A stretch of DNA of 64,000 bases from Streptomyces chattanoogensis (GCF_001294335.1 NZ_LGKG01000013.1:124001-188000), one strand, 5' to 3'. Shown: positions 8,053 to 19,230, counted from the first letter of the stretch. Translations and numbers: made by a program. Notes: generated from the letters alone by a model not told the origin.

Positions 8053-8700
8053 ATGACAGACCTCTACACCGTGTCCATCAACGGCGTTGACGGGTGCACC
8101 CTGCACGCGAGGGTGCACCTCATCAACCCCGACGCCCCGTACGTCCCCGAGAAGGCCACCTTCCCGCTGGCCCTCCTGGTGGACGCCTGGTTCCTGCTGA
8201 CGAAGGGGTATCTGCACACGCAGAGCTCCCGTGGCGGCAGGGGCGACCGGCTCCCCATACCCGAGGAGGAGGCGGCCCGGACCGTCGCGGGGATGCGGTT
8301 GAGGGACGAGTTCCAGGAGCTCCATGATCTCGTCCTCGGCAAGGAGATCCAGCTCAGCGCGACCGAATTCACCTCGGGCGCTCCGGACCCCGGGGAATTC
8401 GCCCGCCGGGCGGCCGGCATCGTGACGTCCTACGAGGCCGGCCCCCTCCGGTCCCTGCCGCTCTACAGCGAGGTGGCCGAGGTGGAGGACGCGTACGACC
8501 CCTGGCCACCGGGAGAGCGCGAGGAGCTCGCCCGCATCCACGACGAGGTCGATCCGGCCTACGAGCGCGCCTGGACGCTGATAACCACCCGTCCGTTCAG
8601 CGAGTGGCCCTCTGCGGACATCACGGTGACGGTGCGGGACGCGGGCTATCTGGAGCACATGGTGGACGGCATGCGGTGGTCGACGGCCCACGCCGGATAG
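8053..8700 (+). CDS. Hypothetical protein, 215 residues
   Basis: I do not recognise a family. The protein is soluble and acidic, with no signal peptide or membrane segment. It contains a FPLALLVDAWFLLTKGYLHT stretch near residue 40 and ends in a region rich in Glu, Pro and Trp. ATG 8053 begins MTDLYTVSINGVDGC. It lies 71 bp after the AraC regulator on the same strand, so co-transcription is possible. A hairpin beyond its stop probably terminates the opposing groEL2 transcript. Confidence 0.65.
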   Translation: MTDLYTVSINGVDGCTLHARVHLINPDAPYVPEKATFPLALLVDAWFLLTKGYLHTQSSRGGRGDRLPIPEEEAARTVAGMRLRDEFQELHDLVLGKEIQLSATEFTSGAPDPGEFARRAAGIVTSYEAGPLRSLPLYSEVAEVEDAYDPWPPGEREELARIHDEVDPAYERAWTLITTRPFSEWPSADITVTVRDAGYLEHMVDGMRWSTAHAG

Positions 8701-8750
8701 GCGCACCGGGAGCAGGGCCGGGGCTCTGCGTGCAGGCCGGGAACGCCGCC

Positions 8751-8783
8751 GGGGCGGCACCCCTGGGAGGAGGGTGCCGCCCC
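8751..8783. terminator. Terminator hairpin between hypothetical gene and groEL2
   Basis: Perfect 12-bp stem GGGGCGGCACCC / GGGTGCCGCCCC with a 9-nt loop, positioned between convergent genes. Confidence 0.75.
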
Positions 8784-8820
8784 GACGAACGTCTGGACGT
8801 GTGTCCGATCCGATGACGGA

Positions 8821-11520
<2,700 letters not shown>

Positions 11521-11799
11521 TCAGCAGCCTCCGGCCACCGCCGGAATGATGGACACGCCCGCACCGTCCGGCGTCGGCGTCTCCAGTCCCTGCTCGAAGC
11601 GGACGTCGTCGTCGTTCACGTAGACGTTCACGAACCGGCGCAGCTTGCCCGCGTCGTCCAGCACGCGGGCCGCGATGCCGGTGTGGTTCTTCTCCAGGTC
11701 GGAGATCACCTCGGCGAGGGTCGCGCCCTCGGCGGCGACCTCGGCCTGGCCGGCGGTGTACGTGCGGAGGATGGTCGGGATGCGGACCTTGACGCTCAT
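11521..11799 (-). CDS. cysO: MoaD/ThiS-family sulfur-carrier protein, CysO-like
   Basis: 92 residues with a beta-grasp fold: IPTILRTYTAGQAEV, then LRRFVNVYVNDDDVRF and a C-terminus AVAGGC. It closely resembles CysO, whose C-terminal thiocarboxylate donates sulfur for cysteine synthesis. Active carriers end in Gly-Gly, whereas here one extra Cys follows. A JAMM-type protease would therefore be expected to remove it before activation. It lies 53 bp after thrC on the same strand and ends at a strong terminator, so it is probably co-transcribed with thrC. Confidence 0.85.
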   Translation of the reverse strand: MSVKVRIPTILRTYTAGQAEVAAEGATLAEVISDLEKNHTGIAARVLDDAGKLRRFVNVYVNDDDVRFEQGLETPTPDGAGVSIIPAVAGGC

Positions 11800-11852
11800 G
11801 GGTTCTGCCTTCCAGCGACTGCGGGATACGAGTTCGGGGTACGGGCCGGGGC

Positions 11853-13136
11853 TCAGCCGGCCAGGCCGGCCGCGCGGAACGCGTCCAGGTCCGGCCGGAT
11901 GGTGGCCGTGGGCCCGGCCGCGACGGCGTCCAGGGTCTTCAGGCCGTCACCGGTGTTCAGGACGACGGTGGTGAGCGCCGGGTCGAGCAGGCCGTCCTCG
12001 ATCAGCTTCTTCGTCACGCCGACGGTCACCCCGCCCGCGGTCTCCGCGAAGATGCCCTCCGTCCGGGCCAGCAGCTTGATGGCGTCCACGACCTGCCCGT
12101 CGTCGACATCCTCCACCGCACCGCCGGTACGCCGCGCGATGTCGAGCACATACGGCCCGTCCGCCGGGTTGCCGATGGCCAGCGACTTGGCGATGGTGTT
12201 CGGCTTCTGGGGGCGTACGACGTCGTGCCCGGCCTTGAAGGCCGCCGACACCGGGGAGCAGCCCTCCGCCTGGGCGCCGAAGATCTTGTACGGCCGGTCC
12301 TCGACCAGGCCGAGGGCGATCAGCTCCTTGAACCCCTTGTCGATCTTGGTGAGCTGGGAGCCGGAGGCGATCGGAATGACGATCTGGTCCGGGAGCTGCC
12401 AGCCCAGCTGCTCGCAGATCTCGTACGCCAGGGTCTTGGAACCCTCGCCGTAGTACGGGCGGAGGTTGACGTTGACGAAGCCCCAGCCCTCGCCCAGTGG
12501 GTCGCCGATGAGCTCCGAGCAGAAGCGGTTGACGTCGTCGTAGTTGCCCTCGATGCCGACCAGGTCGCCGCCGTAGACCGCGGCCATGACGACCTTGCCG
12601 GCCTCCAGGTCGTGCGGGATGAAGACGCAGGACTTCAGGCCGGCCCGGCGGGCGGCCGCACCGACCGCACCGGCCAGATTGCCCGTCGAGGAGCAGGAGA
12701 GGGTGGTGAAACCGAAGGCCCGCGCGGCCTCGACCGCGATGGCCACCACGCGGTCCTTGAAGGAGTGCGTCGGGTTGCCGGAGTCGTCCTTGACGTACAG
12801 GCCGCCGGTGACGCCGAGCTCGGCGGCGAGGCGGTCGGCCTTGACGAGCTGGGTGAAGCCGGGGTTGAGGTTCGGCTTGTCGGCGACATCGGCCGGGACG
12901 GGCAGCAGCGGGGCGTAGCGCCAGATGTTGTGCGGACCGGCCTCGATCCGCTTCCTCAGGCTCTCGGGGTCGCCGCTCGGCAGGTCGTACGCCACTTCGA
13001 GCGGCCCGAAACATTCCTGGCAGGCGAAGATGGGACCGAGCGGGAAGCGCTGGCCGCATTCGCGGCAGGAGAGCGCGGCGGCCGGACCCAGAGCAACAGC
13101 GGGAGTGGTGGCGGTTTCGGTGACTTGCACAGCCAT
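11853..13136 (-). CDS. thrC: Threonine synthase (PLP-dependent)
   Basis: 427 residues. It converts O-phospho-L-homoserine to threonine. The PLP-Lys motif NPTHSFKDR lies near residue 140, followed by the SSTGN phosphate loop. The N-terminus has a four-Cys segment (CRECGQRF...CQECFGPLE) as in actinobacterial class forms. The start is ATG 13136. A SAM-I riboswitch precedes it, and its closing helix lies next to the GAGGAGAAAGG tract, so translation is probably shut off when SAM is abundant. Confidence 0.95.
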   Translation of the reverse strand: MAVQVTETATTPAVALGPAAALSCRECGQRFPLGPIFACQECFGPLEVAYDLPSGDPESLRKRIEAGPHNIWRYAPLLPVPADVADKPNLNPGFTQLVKADRLAAELGVTGGLYVKDDSGNPTHSFKDRVVAIAVEAARAFGFTTLSCSSTGNLAGAVGAAARRAGLKSCVFIPHDLEAGKVVMAAVYGGDLVGIEGNYDDVNRFCSELIGDPLGEGWGFVNVNLRPYYGEGSKTLAYEICEQLGWQLPDQIVIPIASGSQLTKIDKGFKELIALGLVEDRPYKIFGAQAEGCSPVSAAFKAGHDVVRPQKPNTIAKSLAIGNPADGPYVLDIARRTGGAVEDVDDGQVVDAIKLLARTEGIFAETAGGVTVGVTKKLIEDGLLDPALTTVVLNTGDGLKTLDAVAAGPTATIRPDLDAFRAAGLAG

Positions 13137-13155
13137 GGAGGCGAGGCCCTTTCTC

Positions 13156-13316
13156 CTCATCTTCCTCGCGACGCATCTCGCCACGAGACGGATTTGGCAC
13201 CTTCCCTAGCCGGGAGCCTCGCGCGCGCTGAGCTGGCAGCAGCTGTCTGCGGCGGAGACCGACTGGAGGGTTGCCGGGGCTTCAACGGGCCGTATCCCTC
13301 TGCCCCTCTGGATGAG
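13156..13316 (-). promoter_or_regulatory. SAM-I (S-box) riboswitch upstream of thrC
   Basis: Read on the minus strand: P1 strand CTCATC (13316-13311), AGAGGGGCAGAGGGA, then the conserved core GGCCCGTTGAAGCCC and CCGGCAACCCTCC, later GGTGCCAAATCCGTC, a stem CTCGTGGCGAG, and the closing GATGAG (13164-13159). These are the hallmark S-box elements in order. The 3' P1 strand runs straight into GGAGAAAGGG ahead of the ATG and there is no obvious poly-U terminator, favouring translational control. Confidence 0.88.
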
Positions 13317-13501
13317 CGGTATGGCGCTGGGCCGAAACCCAGGCGTTTGTGGCGGTGACCCCGGCATGCGACGGTCATCCGCGTTGTCCAAGACTGTAAC
13401 CGAAGGCTCTGACAGTTGAGATAGTCGTCCGAACCGCGAGATGGATCACAGATGGATCACCCGTCGGCCGCTGACCCGGCGGCCACCGAGGAGTCGTAAA
13501 C

Positions 13502-14503
13502 GTGCTGGAAGAAGTGGAGCGCTGGCTCAGCAGCCGCTCCTGGTCCGCGGCCGACCGGCCGCTCGGGCGGCTGCTGGAGGCCAAGCGCCAGAGCGGCCGC
13601 ACGGTCAGCGTCGTCCTGCCGGCCCTGGACGAGGAGGCCACGGTCGGCGCCATCGTCACGGCGATCCGCGACGGCCTGATGACCGATGCCGTCCCTCTGG
13701 TGGACGAGCTGGTGGTGCTGGATTCGGGCTCCACCGACCGTACGGCCGAGGTCGCGGCGGCGGCCGGCGCCGTGGTCGTCCACCGGGACAGCGTCCTCCC
13801 CCGGATTCCGGCGCTCCCCGGCAAGGGCGAGGTCCTGTGGCGCTCCCTGCTCGCCACCACCGGCGACATCATCTGCTTCATCGACGCCGACCTGCGCGAA
13901 TTCTCCGCCACCTTTGTCTCCGGCATCGTCGGGCCGCTGCTGACCGACCCCGACATCCATTTCGTCAAGGCGATGTACGACCGCCCCCTGGAGGCCGGCG
14001 GCGGAGGGGCCGGCGAAGGCTCCGGCGCAGGCCAGGGGGACCGTCTCGCCGGAAGCGAGCAAGGCGGAAGGGTGACCGAGCTGGTCGCCCGCCCCCTCCT
14101 GAATCTCCACTGGCCGCAGCTGGCCGGTTTCGTCCAGCCCCTGGGCGGCGAGTACGCGGCCCGCCGCTCGCTCCTGGAGCGCCTGCCCTTCCCGGTCGGC
14201 TACGGCGTCGAGCTCGGCCTCCTGGTCGACGCCCTGCACACGGTCGGCCTGGATGCCCTGGCACAGGTGGACGTCGGCGTCCGCAAGCACCGCCACCAGG
14301 ACGGCAAGGCCCTGGGCCGGATGGCCGCCGCCATCTACCGCACCGCGCAGCTCCGCCTCACCCGCGGCCATCTGGTCCGCCCCCGCCTCACCCAGTTCGA
14401 CCGCGGTGAGCACGGCTTCGTACCGCGGACGACGGATGTGGACACGGAGGAGCGCCCCCCGATGGCCGATATACCGGAGTACGCGAAGCGGCGGGCGGCC
14501 TGA
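13502..14503 (+). CDS. gpgS: Glucosyl-3-phosphoglycerate synthase
   Basis: 333 residues, GT-A fold family 81. It transfers glucose from NDP-glucose to 3-phosphoglycerate, the first step to glucosylglycerate and, in mycobacteria, methylglucose lipopolysaccharide. Seen: VVLPALDEEATVGAIV near residue 37, the metal-binding ICFIDADLREF motif and LVVLDSGSTDRT. A Gly-rich loop (about 165-185) interrupts the conserved core and is variable in the family. The start is GTG 13502, just after a GAGG tract. otsA and otsB follow, so compatible-solute genes are grouped. Confidence 0.88.
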   Translation: MLEEVERWLSSRSWSAADRPLGRLLEAKRQSGRTVSVVLPALDEEATVGAIVTAIRDGLMTDAVPLVDELVVLDSGSTDRTAEVAAAAGAVVVHRDSVLPRIPALPGKGEVLWRSLLATTGDIICFIDADLREFSATFVSGIVGPLLTDPDIHFVKAMYDRPLEAGGGGAGEGSGAGQGDRLAGSEQGGRVTELVARPLLNLHWPQLAGFVQPLGGEYAARRSLLERLPFPVGYGVELGLLVDALHTVGLDALAQVDVGVRKHRHQDGKALGRMAAAIYRTAQLRLTRGHLVRPRLTQFDRGEHGFVPRTTDVDTEERPPMADIPEYAKRRAA

Positions 14504-14579
14504 GAACCGCCCTGCCGGTCCCTGAGCGCGGCTGGTTTCCGTACGTTTGCGCGGATCGGCAGCTGGTTAATGTCGCGAC

Positions 14580-16091
14580 ATGGTCTCCGAGACGGTCTCC
14601 GAGCGCAGTGCGGCGCAGTCAGGTGCCGAGGTCCTCGTCGCGTCCAATCGCGGTCCGGTGTCGTACGCCGTGGGGGAAGGCGGCGCGCTGACCGCCAAGC
14701 GGGGCGGTGGCGGGCTGGTGTCGGGCCTGTCGGCCATCGGTCCGGACACCGACGCGCTGTGGGTGTGCGCGGCGCTCGGGGAGGGCGACCGGGAGGCCGT
14801 ACGGCGGACCGGGGGCGCCCTGGATCCGGCGGACACGGGCGGCCAGCGGGTCCGGATGCTGGATATTCCGGCGGAGGTCTATGCGGACGCGTACAACGGA
14901 ATTGCCAATTCCGTGCTGTGGTTCGTCCACCACATGCTGTACCAGACGCCGCTGGAGCCGGTATTCGACACGGAATTCCGCGCGCAATGGGCGTCGTACG
15001 AGGCATACAACACGGCCTTTGCGGATGCGCTGGCCGAGACCGCGGCGCCAGGTGCGGCCGTTCTCGTACAGGACTATCACCTGGCGCTGGTGCCCGGACT
15101 GCTCCGTGAACGCCGCCCTGACCTGCGGATCGCGCATTTCTCGCATACACCGTGGGCGCCGGCCGACTACTTCGCGATGCTGCCCGACGACATCCAGCGG
15201 AAGCTGGTGACGGGCATCCTCGGCGCGGACCGGGCGAATTTCCTGACCCGGCACTGGGCGCGGGCCTTCATGGACTGCTGTCAGTGGGCGCTGGGGCCGG
15301 AATGCGAGGCGCACCGGCCGCGCGAAAAGGATGCGTATCTCGTCTCGACGTGGCTCACGCCGCGCAAGACCCGTATCGGGGTGCACGGCCTCGGCGCCGA
15401 CGGGGAGTTTCTGCGCGAGCGGGCGCACCGGCCCGATGTCGGCGAGCGGCTGACGGCGCTGCGCGAGCAGATCGGCCGGACCGGCGGGACAGACCGCAAG
15501 ACCATCGTCCGGGTCGACCGCACCGAGCTGTCGAAGAACATCGTGCGCGGGCTGCTCGCCTACCGCCGGCTGCTCGCCGACCGGCCCGAGTGGCGCGAGC
15601 GGGTGGTGCATCTCGCCTTCGCCTATCCCTCGCGGCAGGACCTGGCCGTCTACCGGGAGTACACGGCACAGGTCGGGCGCCTCGCCGAGGAGATCAACGC
15701 GGAGTACGGAACAGCGGGCTGGCAGCCCGTCGTGCTGCACGTCAAGGACGACTTCGCCCGGTCGCTCGCCGCGTACCGGCTGGCGGATGTGGCGCTGGTC
15801 AATCCGATCCGGGACGGTATGAATCTGGTCGCGAAGGAGGTGCCGGTGGTCTCGGACCGGGGCTGTGCGCTGGTGCTCTCCCGGGGAGCGGGCGCGTACT
15901 GGGAGCTGGGCGAGGACGCGATCGTCGTCAACCCGTACGACATCAACGCCACCGCCGAGGCACTGCACACCGCCCTCTCGATGGACGACACGGAACGGTC
16001 CGAGCGCACCGCCCGCCTCGCCGCGGCCGCCACCGCGCTGCCGCCAGCCCAGTGGTTCCTGGACCAGCTGCGGGCACTGAAGGAGGACTAG
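14580..16091 (+). CDS. otsA: Trehalose-6-phosphate synthase
   Basis: 503 residues, GT20. It condenses UDP-glucose (or GDP-glucose) with glucose-6-P. Seen: VLVASNRGPVSY at the N-terminus, KRGGGGLVSGL, the IAHFSHTPWAP segment, and VDRTELSKNIVRGLLAYRRLL. The C-terminal GMNLVAKEVPVVSDRGCALVLS segment is the nucleotide-sugar site. No clear Shine-Dalgarno precedes ATG 14580; the transcript could be leaderless. otsB faces it from the opposite strand. Confidence 0.95.
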   Translation: MVSETVSERSAAQSGAEVLVASNRGPVSYAVGEGGALTAKRGGGGLVSGLSAIGPDTDALWVCAALGEGDREAVRRTGGALDPADTGGQRVRMLDIPAEVYADAYNGIANSVLWFVHHMLYQTPLEPVFDTEFRAQWASYEAYNTAFADALAETAAPGAAVLVQDYHLALVPGLLRERRPDLRIAHFSHTPWAPADYFAMLPDDIQRKLVTGILGADRANFLTRHWARAFMDCCQWALGPECEAHRPREKDAYLVSTWLTPRKTRIGVHGLGADGEFLRERAHRPDVGERLTALREQIGRTGGTDRKTIVRVDRTELSKNIVRGLLAYRRLLADRPEWRERVVHLAFAYPSRQDLAVYREYTAQVGRLAEEINAEYGTAGWQPVVLHVKDDFARSLAAYRLADVALVNPIRDGMNLVAKEVPVVSDRGCALVLSRGAGAYWELGEDAIVVNPYDINATAEALHTALSMDDTERSERTARLAAAATALPPAQWFLDQLRALKED

Positions 16092-16114
16092 GGCCTGTCC
16101 GACGGACCGCCGCC

Positions 16115-16200
16115 GACCAGGCCCGAACCACCGACCGACCAGGCCCGAACCACCGACCGACCAGGCCCGAACCACCGTCGACCAGGCCCGAACCACCGTC
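16115..16200. repeat. Tandem repeat, 21-22 bp, four units, between otsA and otsB
   Basis: Units start at 16115, 16137, 16159 and 16180, each beginning GACCAGGCCCGAACCACCG. Two are 22 bp and two are 21 bp. They are followed by two CCCCTAGGGG palindromes (16259-16268 and 16283-16292, the second overlapping the otsB stop). They fill the 194-bp convergent gap; no terminator function is evident. Confidence 0.8.
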
Positions 16201-16285
16201 AAGCCCCGGGAATACCACCCGCCCCCGCCCCGTTGTGGCCTGCAAGGGGCGCCCCCATCCCCTAGGGGATCTGTTCGAACGCCCC

Positions 16286-17230
16286 CTAGGGGTTGTCCGC
16301 CGCCAGCCGGTCCGCGAGTGCGCCCAGCAGCCCCACCACCCCGGTCGGCCCGTCCACCACCAGGTCGGCGCGCTCGGCCAGTTCGGTGACCTCCTTGCTG
16401 CCGCTGCAGACGAGGGTGCCGGTGAGGCCTTCGGAACGGAGTTTCTCGACGGCGGCGAAGGCGGCCAGGTCGCCCAGGTCGTCGCCGGCGTAGAGGACGG
16501 TGGCGGCGCCGGTTTCGTGGATCCAGTCGGCGAGGGCGACGCCCTTGTCCATGCCCGGGGGGCGGAGTTCCAGGACCAGGCGGCCCGGTTCGACGATCAG
16601 GCCGTGGCGTTCGGCGAGGGCGGCGAGGGGGCCGCGGAGGCGTTCGAAGGCGCTTTGGGGGTCGGTGGCGCGGCGGGTGTGGATGGCGATGGCGCGGCCG
16701 CCCTTGCGTTCGATGGCGGTCTCCACCCAGGTGCCGCGCCAGACGCCGGAGGCGTCCAGTACGCCGGGGAGTTCGGCCTGTATGGCGGCGATGCCGGGGT
16801 GCGGTGGCGGGGCGTGAACGGTGCGGGTGGTCGCTTCCCAGCGCTCGGCGCCGTAGTGGCCGAGGACGGTGAGGCGGTCCAGGCCGGGGGCGGAGTCGAA
16901 GGCGCCGAGGCGGACCGCGACGGTGGCCGGACGTCCGGTGATCACGGCCGCGGCGCGCAGCCGGGGGACGAGGCGGCCGAGGGCGGCGACCGCGCCGGGG
17001 CGGGCGCGGGCCTTCTCGGGGTCGGGGACGATGTCGGCGAGGGTGCCGTCGAAGTCGAGGGCGATGACGGTGCGTTCGGGGTGGGAGAGGAGAGCGGAGA
17101 GGCCCTCGCGGCCGGCCTCGGTCGCCGGTGCGGGGAGGACGTGCGGCGGCGCGGCGTCCGCCGGCGGTGCGGACTGCGGGGTCGGCGGGGTCGGTTCGGA
17201 ATTCGGCGCGGCGTTTCCGGGGCTGCCCAT
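16286..17230 (-). CDS. otsB: Trehalose-6-phosphate phosphatase
   Basis: 314 residues, HAD superfamily. Motif I ALDFDGTLADI carries the nucleophile Asp, VITGRP is motif II, and YAGDDLGDLAAF is motif IV. An alanine/proline-rich N-terminal tail of about 45 residues precedes the domain. It removes the phosphate from trehalose-6-P made by OtsA. ATG 17230 is chosen over an upstream GTG/ATG because the extension is low complexity. It is convergent with otsA across a repeat tract. Confidence 0.93.
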   Translation of the reverse strand: MGSPGNAAPNSEPTPPTPQSAPPADAAPPHVLPAPATEAGREGLSALLSHPERTVIALDFDGTLADIVPDPEKARARPGAVAALGRLVPRLRAAAVITGRPATVAVRLGAFDSAPGLDRLTVLGHYGAERWEATTRTVHAPPPHPGIAAIQAELPGVLDASGVWRGTWVETAIERKGGRAIAIHTRRATDPQSAFERLRGPLAALAERHGLIVEPGRLVLELRPPGMDKGVALADWIHETGAATVLYAGDDLGDLAAFAAVEKLRSEGLTGTLVCSGSKEVTELAERADLVVDGPTGVVGLLGALADRLAADNP

Positions 17231-17316
17231 GGCGCCGACCCTACCGGCGGGACCTGGGCGCACGCCGGGTGTACGGGAGCACCGGGGTGCCGGAGGGCAG
17301 CGCCGGGGCGCCGGGG

Positions 17317-17634
17317 TCAGCGGCGGGCGCGGCGGGCGTCGCGTATCCGGCGCAGGCGGTTGACGGTGACCGGGTCGTGGGCGAGCGCGCGGGGGTCGTC
17401 CAACAGGGCGTTCAGGAGCTGGTAGTAGCGGGTCGGGGAGATACCGAGACGCTCTCGGATGACGCGCTCCTTGGCGCCGGGGCCGGGCCAGGAGCGGCGC
17501 TCGACGGCGAGCACCGCTTCGTCACGGGAGGAGAGCGGGGCGGCGGGACCGCCCTCCCCGTCCGTACGGTCACCGGCGCCGGCACCGTCCGCAGTGCCCG
17601 CGCCGTCGCCCGTCGTCTCCGTACCGCCCGTCAT
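17317..17634 (-). CDS. DUF3263 domain-containing protein
   Basis: 105 residues: a Gly/Thr-rich tail of about 35 residues, then the conserved core SSRDEAVLAVERRSW with KERVIRERLGISPTRYYQLL, a compact helical HTH-like domain specific to actinobacteria. The DNA-binding role is inferred from the helix-turn-helix appearance only. It lies 86 bp upstream of otsB on the same strand. ATG 17634 follows GGGAATGTG; a GTG one codon earlier is also possible. Confidence 0.82.
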   Translation of the reverse strand: MTGGTETTGDGAGTADGAGAGDRTDGEGGPAAPLSSRDEAVLAVERRSWPGPGAKERVIRERLGISPTRYYQLLNALLDDPRALAHDPVTVNRLRRIRDARRARR

Positions 17635-17702
17635 CACATTCCCACGATAAGCCCACGGTCGGACAGTGCCCGGCCGGGCGGCCCCGGCGGCCGCGTGCGC
17701 CG

Positions 17703-18971
17703 TCAGCCGACGGTGTTGTCCGCCGCGTCCGCGGTGTTCTGGATGTCGGTGAGCACGGCGGACGGGTTGCCGCGGGGGCCCACGGCGGCGCCCATCTTTG
17801 CCTTGAGAGTCTTGGAGACCAGCGGCCAGGAGGTCTTGTCGGCCGGGTAGAACTGGGCGTGCGGGAGCTGCTCGAGGAAGCCGTGCAGCTTGCTGTACTT
17901 GTCGTCGGACATCATCGCCTGGGAGGCGGAGGAGGTGACCGGCAGCAGCCCGTAGGTGCTGGAGAACTTCAGCACGTTCTTCGTGGTGTAGACGAAGTCG
18001 AGGAACTTGCCGACCTCGCTGCGGTGGCCGGGCTGCTTGAAGGCCATCATCCAGTCGGCGACGCCCATGGTGGTCTTGGCCTTGCCGTCGATGCCGGGGA
18101 GTTCGGTGGTCCCGTAGTCGACGCCCTTGGCCTCGGCCTGCTTCATCAGGGTGGGGTGGCCGTTGAGCATGCCCACGTCACCGTCGGCGAAGCCCTGGAA
18201 GGCATCGGCGCGGTTGACGTCGGCGGGGGCCTCGCCGGTCAGGCCCTTGGCGACGAGGTTCTTCTGCAGCCACTGGAAGGTCCGGATGTTCTGCGGCGAG
18301 TCGATCGTGTACTTGCCGATGGTGTCGGTGTAGCCGCCGCCCCCGCCGAGCATCCACAGCAGCGTCTCGGCCTGGGTCTCCTCCGGGCCGAGCGGCAGCG
18401 CGAAGGGCATCTTCACGCCGTGCTCCTTGAGCAGCTGGGCGTCGTGGGCGATGTCGTCCCAGGTCTTCGGGGGGCTGGTGATGCCCGCCTTGGCAAAGAG
18501 CTTCTTGTTGTAGAAGAGCCGCCGGGTGCTGGCGCCGAACGGCATGCCGTACTGCACCCGGTTGTATTCCCCGGCGTCCGATATGCCCGGGGTGAAGTCG
18601 GCCTCGGTGGGTATGGAGAGCAGCTTGTCCGTGCTGTAGAGCTGGTGGCGGGCGGCGTAGTCGGCGTACGCGCCCACCTGCGCCATGTCGGGGGCCTTGC
18701 CCGCCTTGACCAGGTCCTCGACCTTCTTGTCGACCTCGGTCCAGCTGTAGACGTCGACGTCGACCTTGATGCCGGGGTTCTTCTTCTCGAACTCGTGAGC
18801 GAGGTTGTCCCAGTAGTGCCGGGAGCTGTTGGCCTCACTGTCGCCGTAGTCCGCCGCGATGAGCTTGAGCGTGACGTCGCCGTCGCCCGAGCCGGCTCCA
18901 CAGCCGGTGAGAGTGAGGGTCATGACGGTGGCAATTCCCGCCGCCGTCAGGCTCAAGTACCGCCGCTGCAC
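17703..18971 (-). CDS. ABC transporter sugar-binding lipoprotein
   Basis: 422 residues. A signal peptide with lipobox LTLTGC (Cys24) anchors it outside the membrane. The mature part is a family-1 solute-binding protein: VDVYSWTEVDKKVEDLV, YGMPFGASTRRLFYNKKLF, and a ligand-site region with ADWMMAFKQPG. No permease genes are adjacent, so it must share permeases elsewhere and probably the MsiK ATPase. The start GTG 18971 gives a normal signal peptide. It is divergent from nagK, with candidate dre (DasR) sites between them, suggesting GlcNAc or chito-oligosaccharide control. Confidence 0.9.
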   Translation of the reverse strand: MQRRYLSLTAAGIATVMTLTLTGCGAGSGDGDVTLKLIAADYGDSEANSSRHYWDNLAHEFEKKNPGIKVDVDVYSWTEVDKKVEDLVKAGKAPDMAQVGAYADYAARHQLYSTDKLLSIPTEADFTPGISDAGEYNRVQYGMPFGASTRRLFYNKKLFAKAGITSPPKTWDDIAHDAQLLKEHGVKMPFALPLGPEETQAETLLWMLGGGGGYTDTIGKYTIDSPQNIRTFQWLQKNLVAKGLTGEAPADVNRADAFQGFADGDVGMLNGHPTLMKQAEAKGVDYGTTELPGIDGKAKTTMGVADWMMAFKQPGHRSEVGKFLDFVYTTKNVLKFSSTYGLLPVTSSASQAMMSDDKYSKLHGFLEQLPHAQFYPADKTSWPLVSKTLKAKMGAAVGPRGNPSAVLTDIQNTADAADNTVG

Positions 18972-19077
18972 CGTTGATTACCGCCTTGTCCCGAAATTCT
19001 GTATGTGCCGGGTCCATCTCGGTGTCGGGGATCACCCTCCACCGCAATGAACTGCGAGTGTTTCTCGCATGTCTCCA

Positions 19078-19093
19078 CAAGGTCTACACCACC
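19078..19093. promoter_or_regulatory. dre-like site (candidate DasR box) upstream of the lipoprotein gene
   Basis: CAAGGTCTACACCACC resembles the DasR consensus AGTGGTCTAGACCACT (11 of 16 positions, core GGTCTA-ACCAC). It lies about 110 bp from the lipoprotein start. Confidence 0.4.
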
Positions 19094-19187
19094 GGAAGTC
19101 TCTCTTCGATATCGCCCTGCCCACGCAAAGATCACGAGACCGGGCGCCGACCAGGCCGAACAGGCGCAAGGGGCCACAGATACGGTG

Positions 19188-19203
19188 AGTGGACTAGACC
19201 TTT
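19188..19203. promoter_or_regulatory. dre site (candidate DasR box) upstream of nagK
   Basis: AGTGGACTAGACCTTT matches AGTGGTCTAGACCACT at 13 of 16 positions, with an intact CTAGACC core, 28 bp before the nagK start. DasR control of nagKA is known in Streptomyces. Confidence 0.7.
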
Positions 19204-19230
19204 TATGGGGGATCGCGCAAAACTGTTGCC

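Noticed and set aside
16115..16200. Possible CRISPR array
   Set aside because: The units are contiguous tandem copies with no unique spacers.
16259..16292. Two CCCCTAGGGG palindromes as a specific binding site
   Set aside because: Short, GC-rich and inside a convergent gap; there is no clear partner protein, so they are only mentioned with the repeat.
15152..17425. A 757-codon open frame on the plus strand spanning otsA and otsB
   Set aside because: Its residues are Arg/Gly-rich, it overlaps two well-identified genes in another frame or strand, and the pattern is the usual GC-rich shadow.
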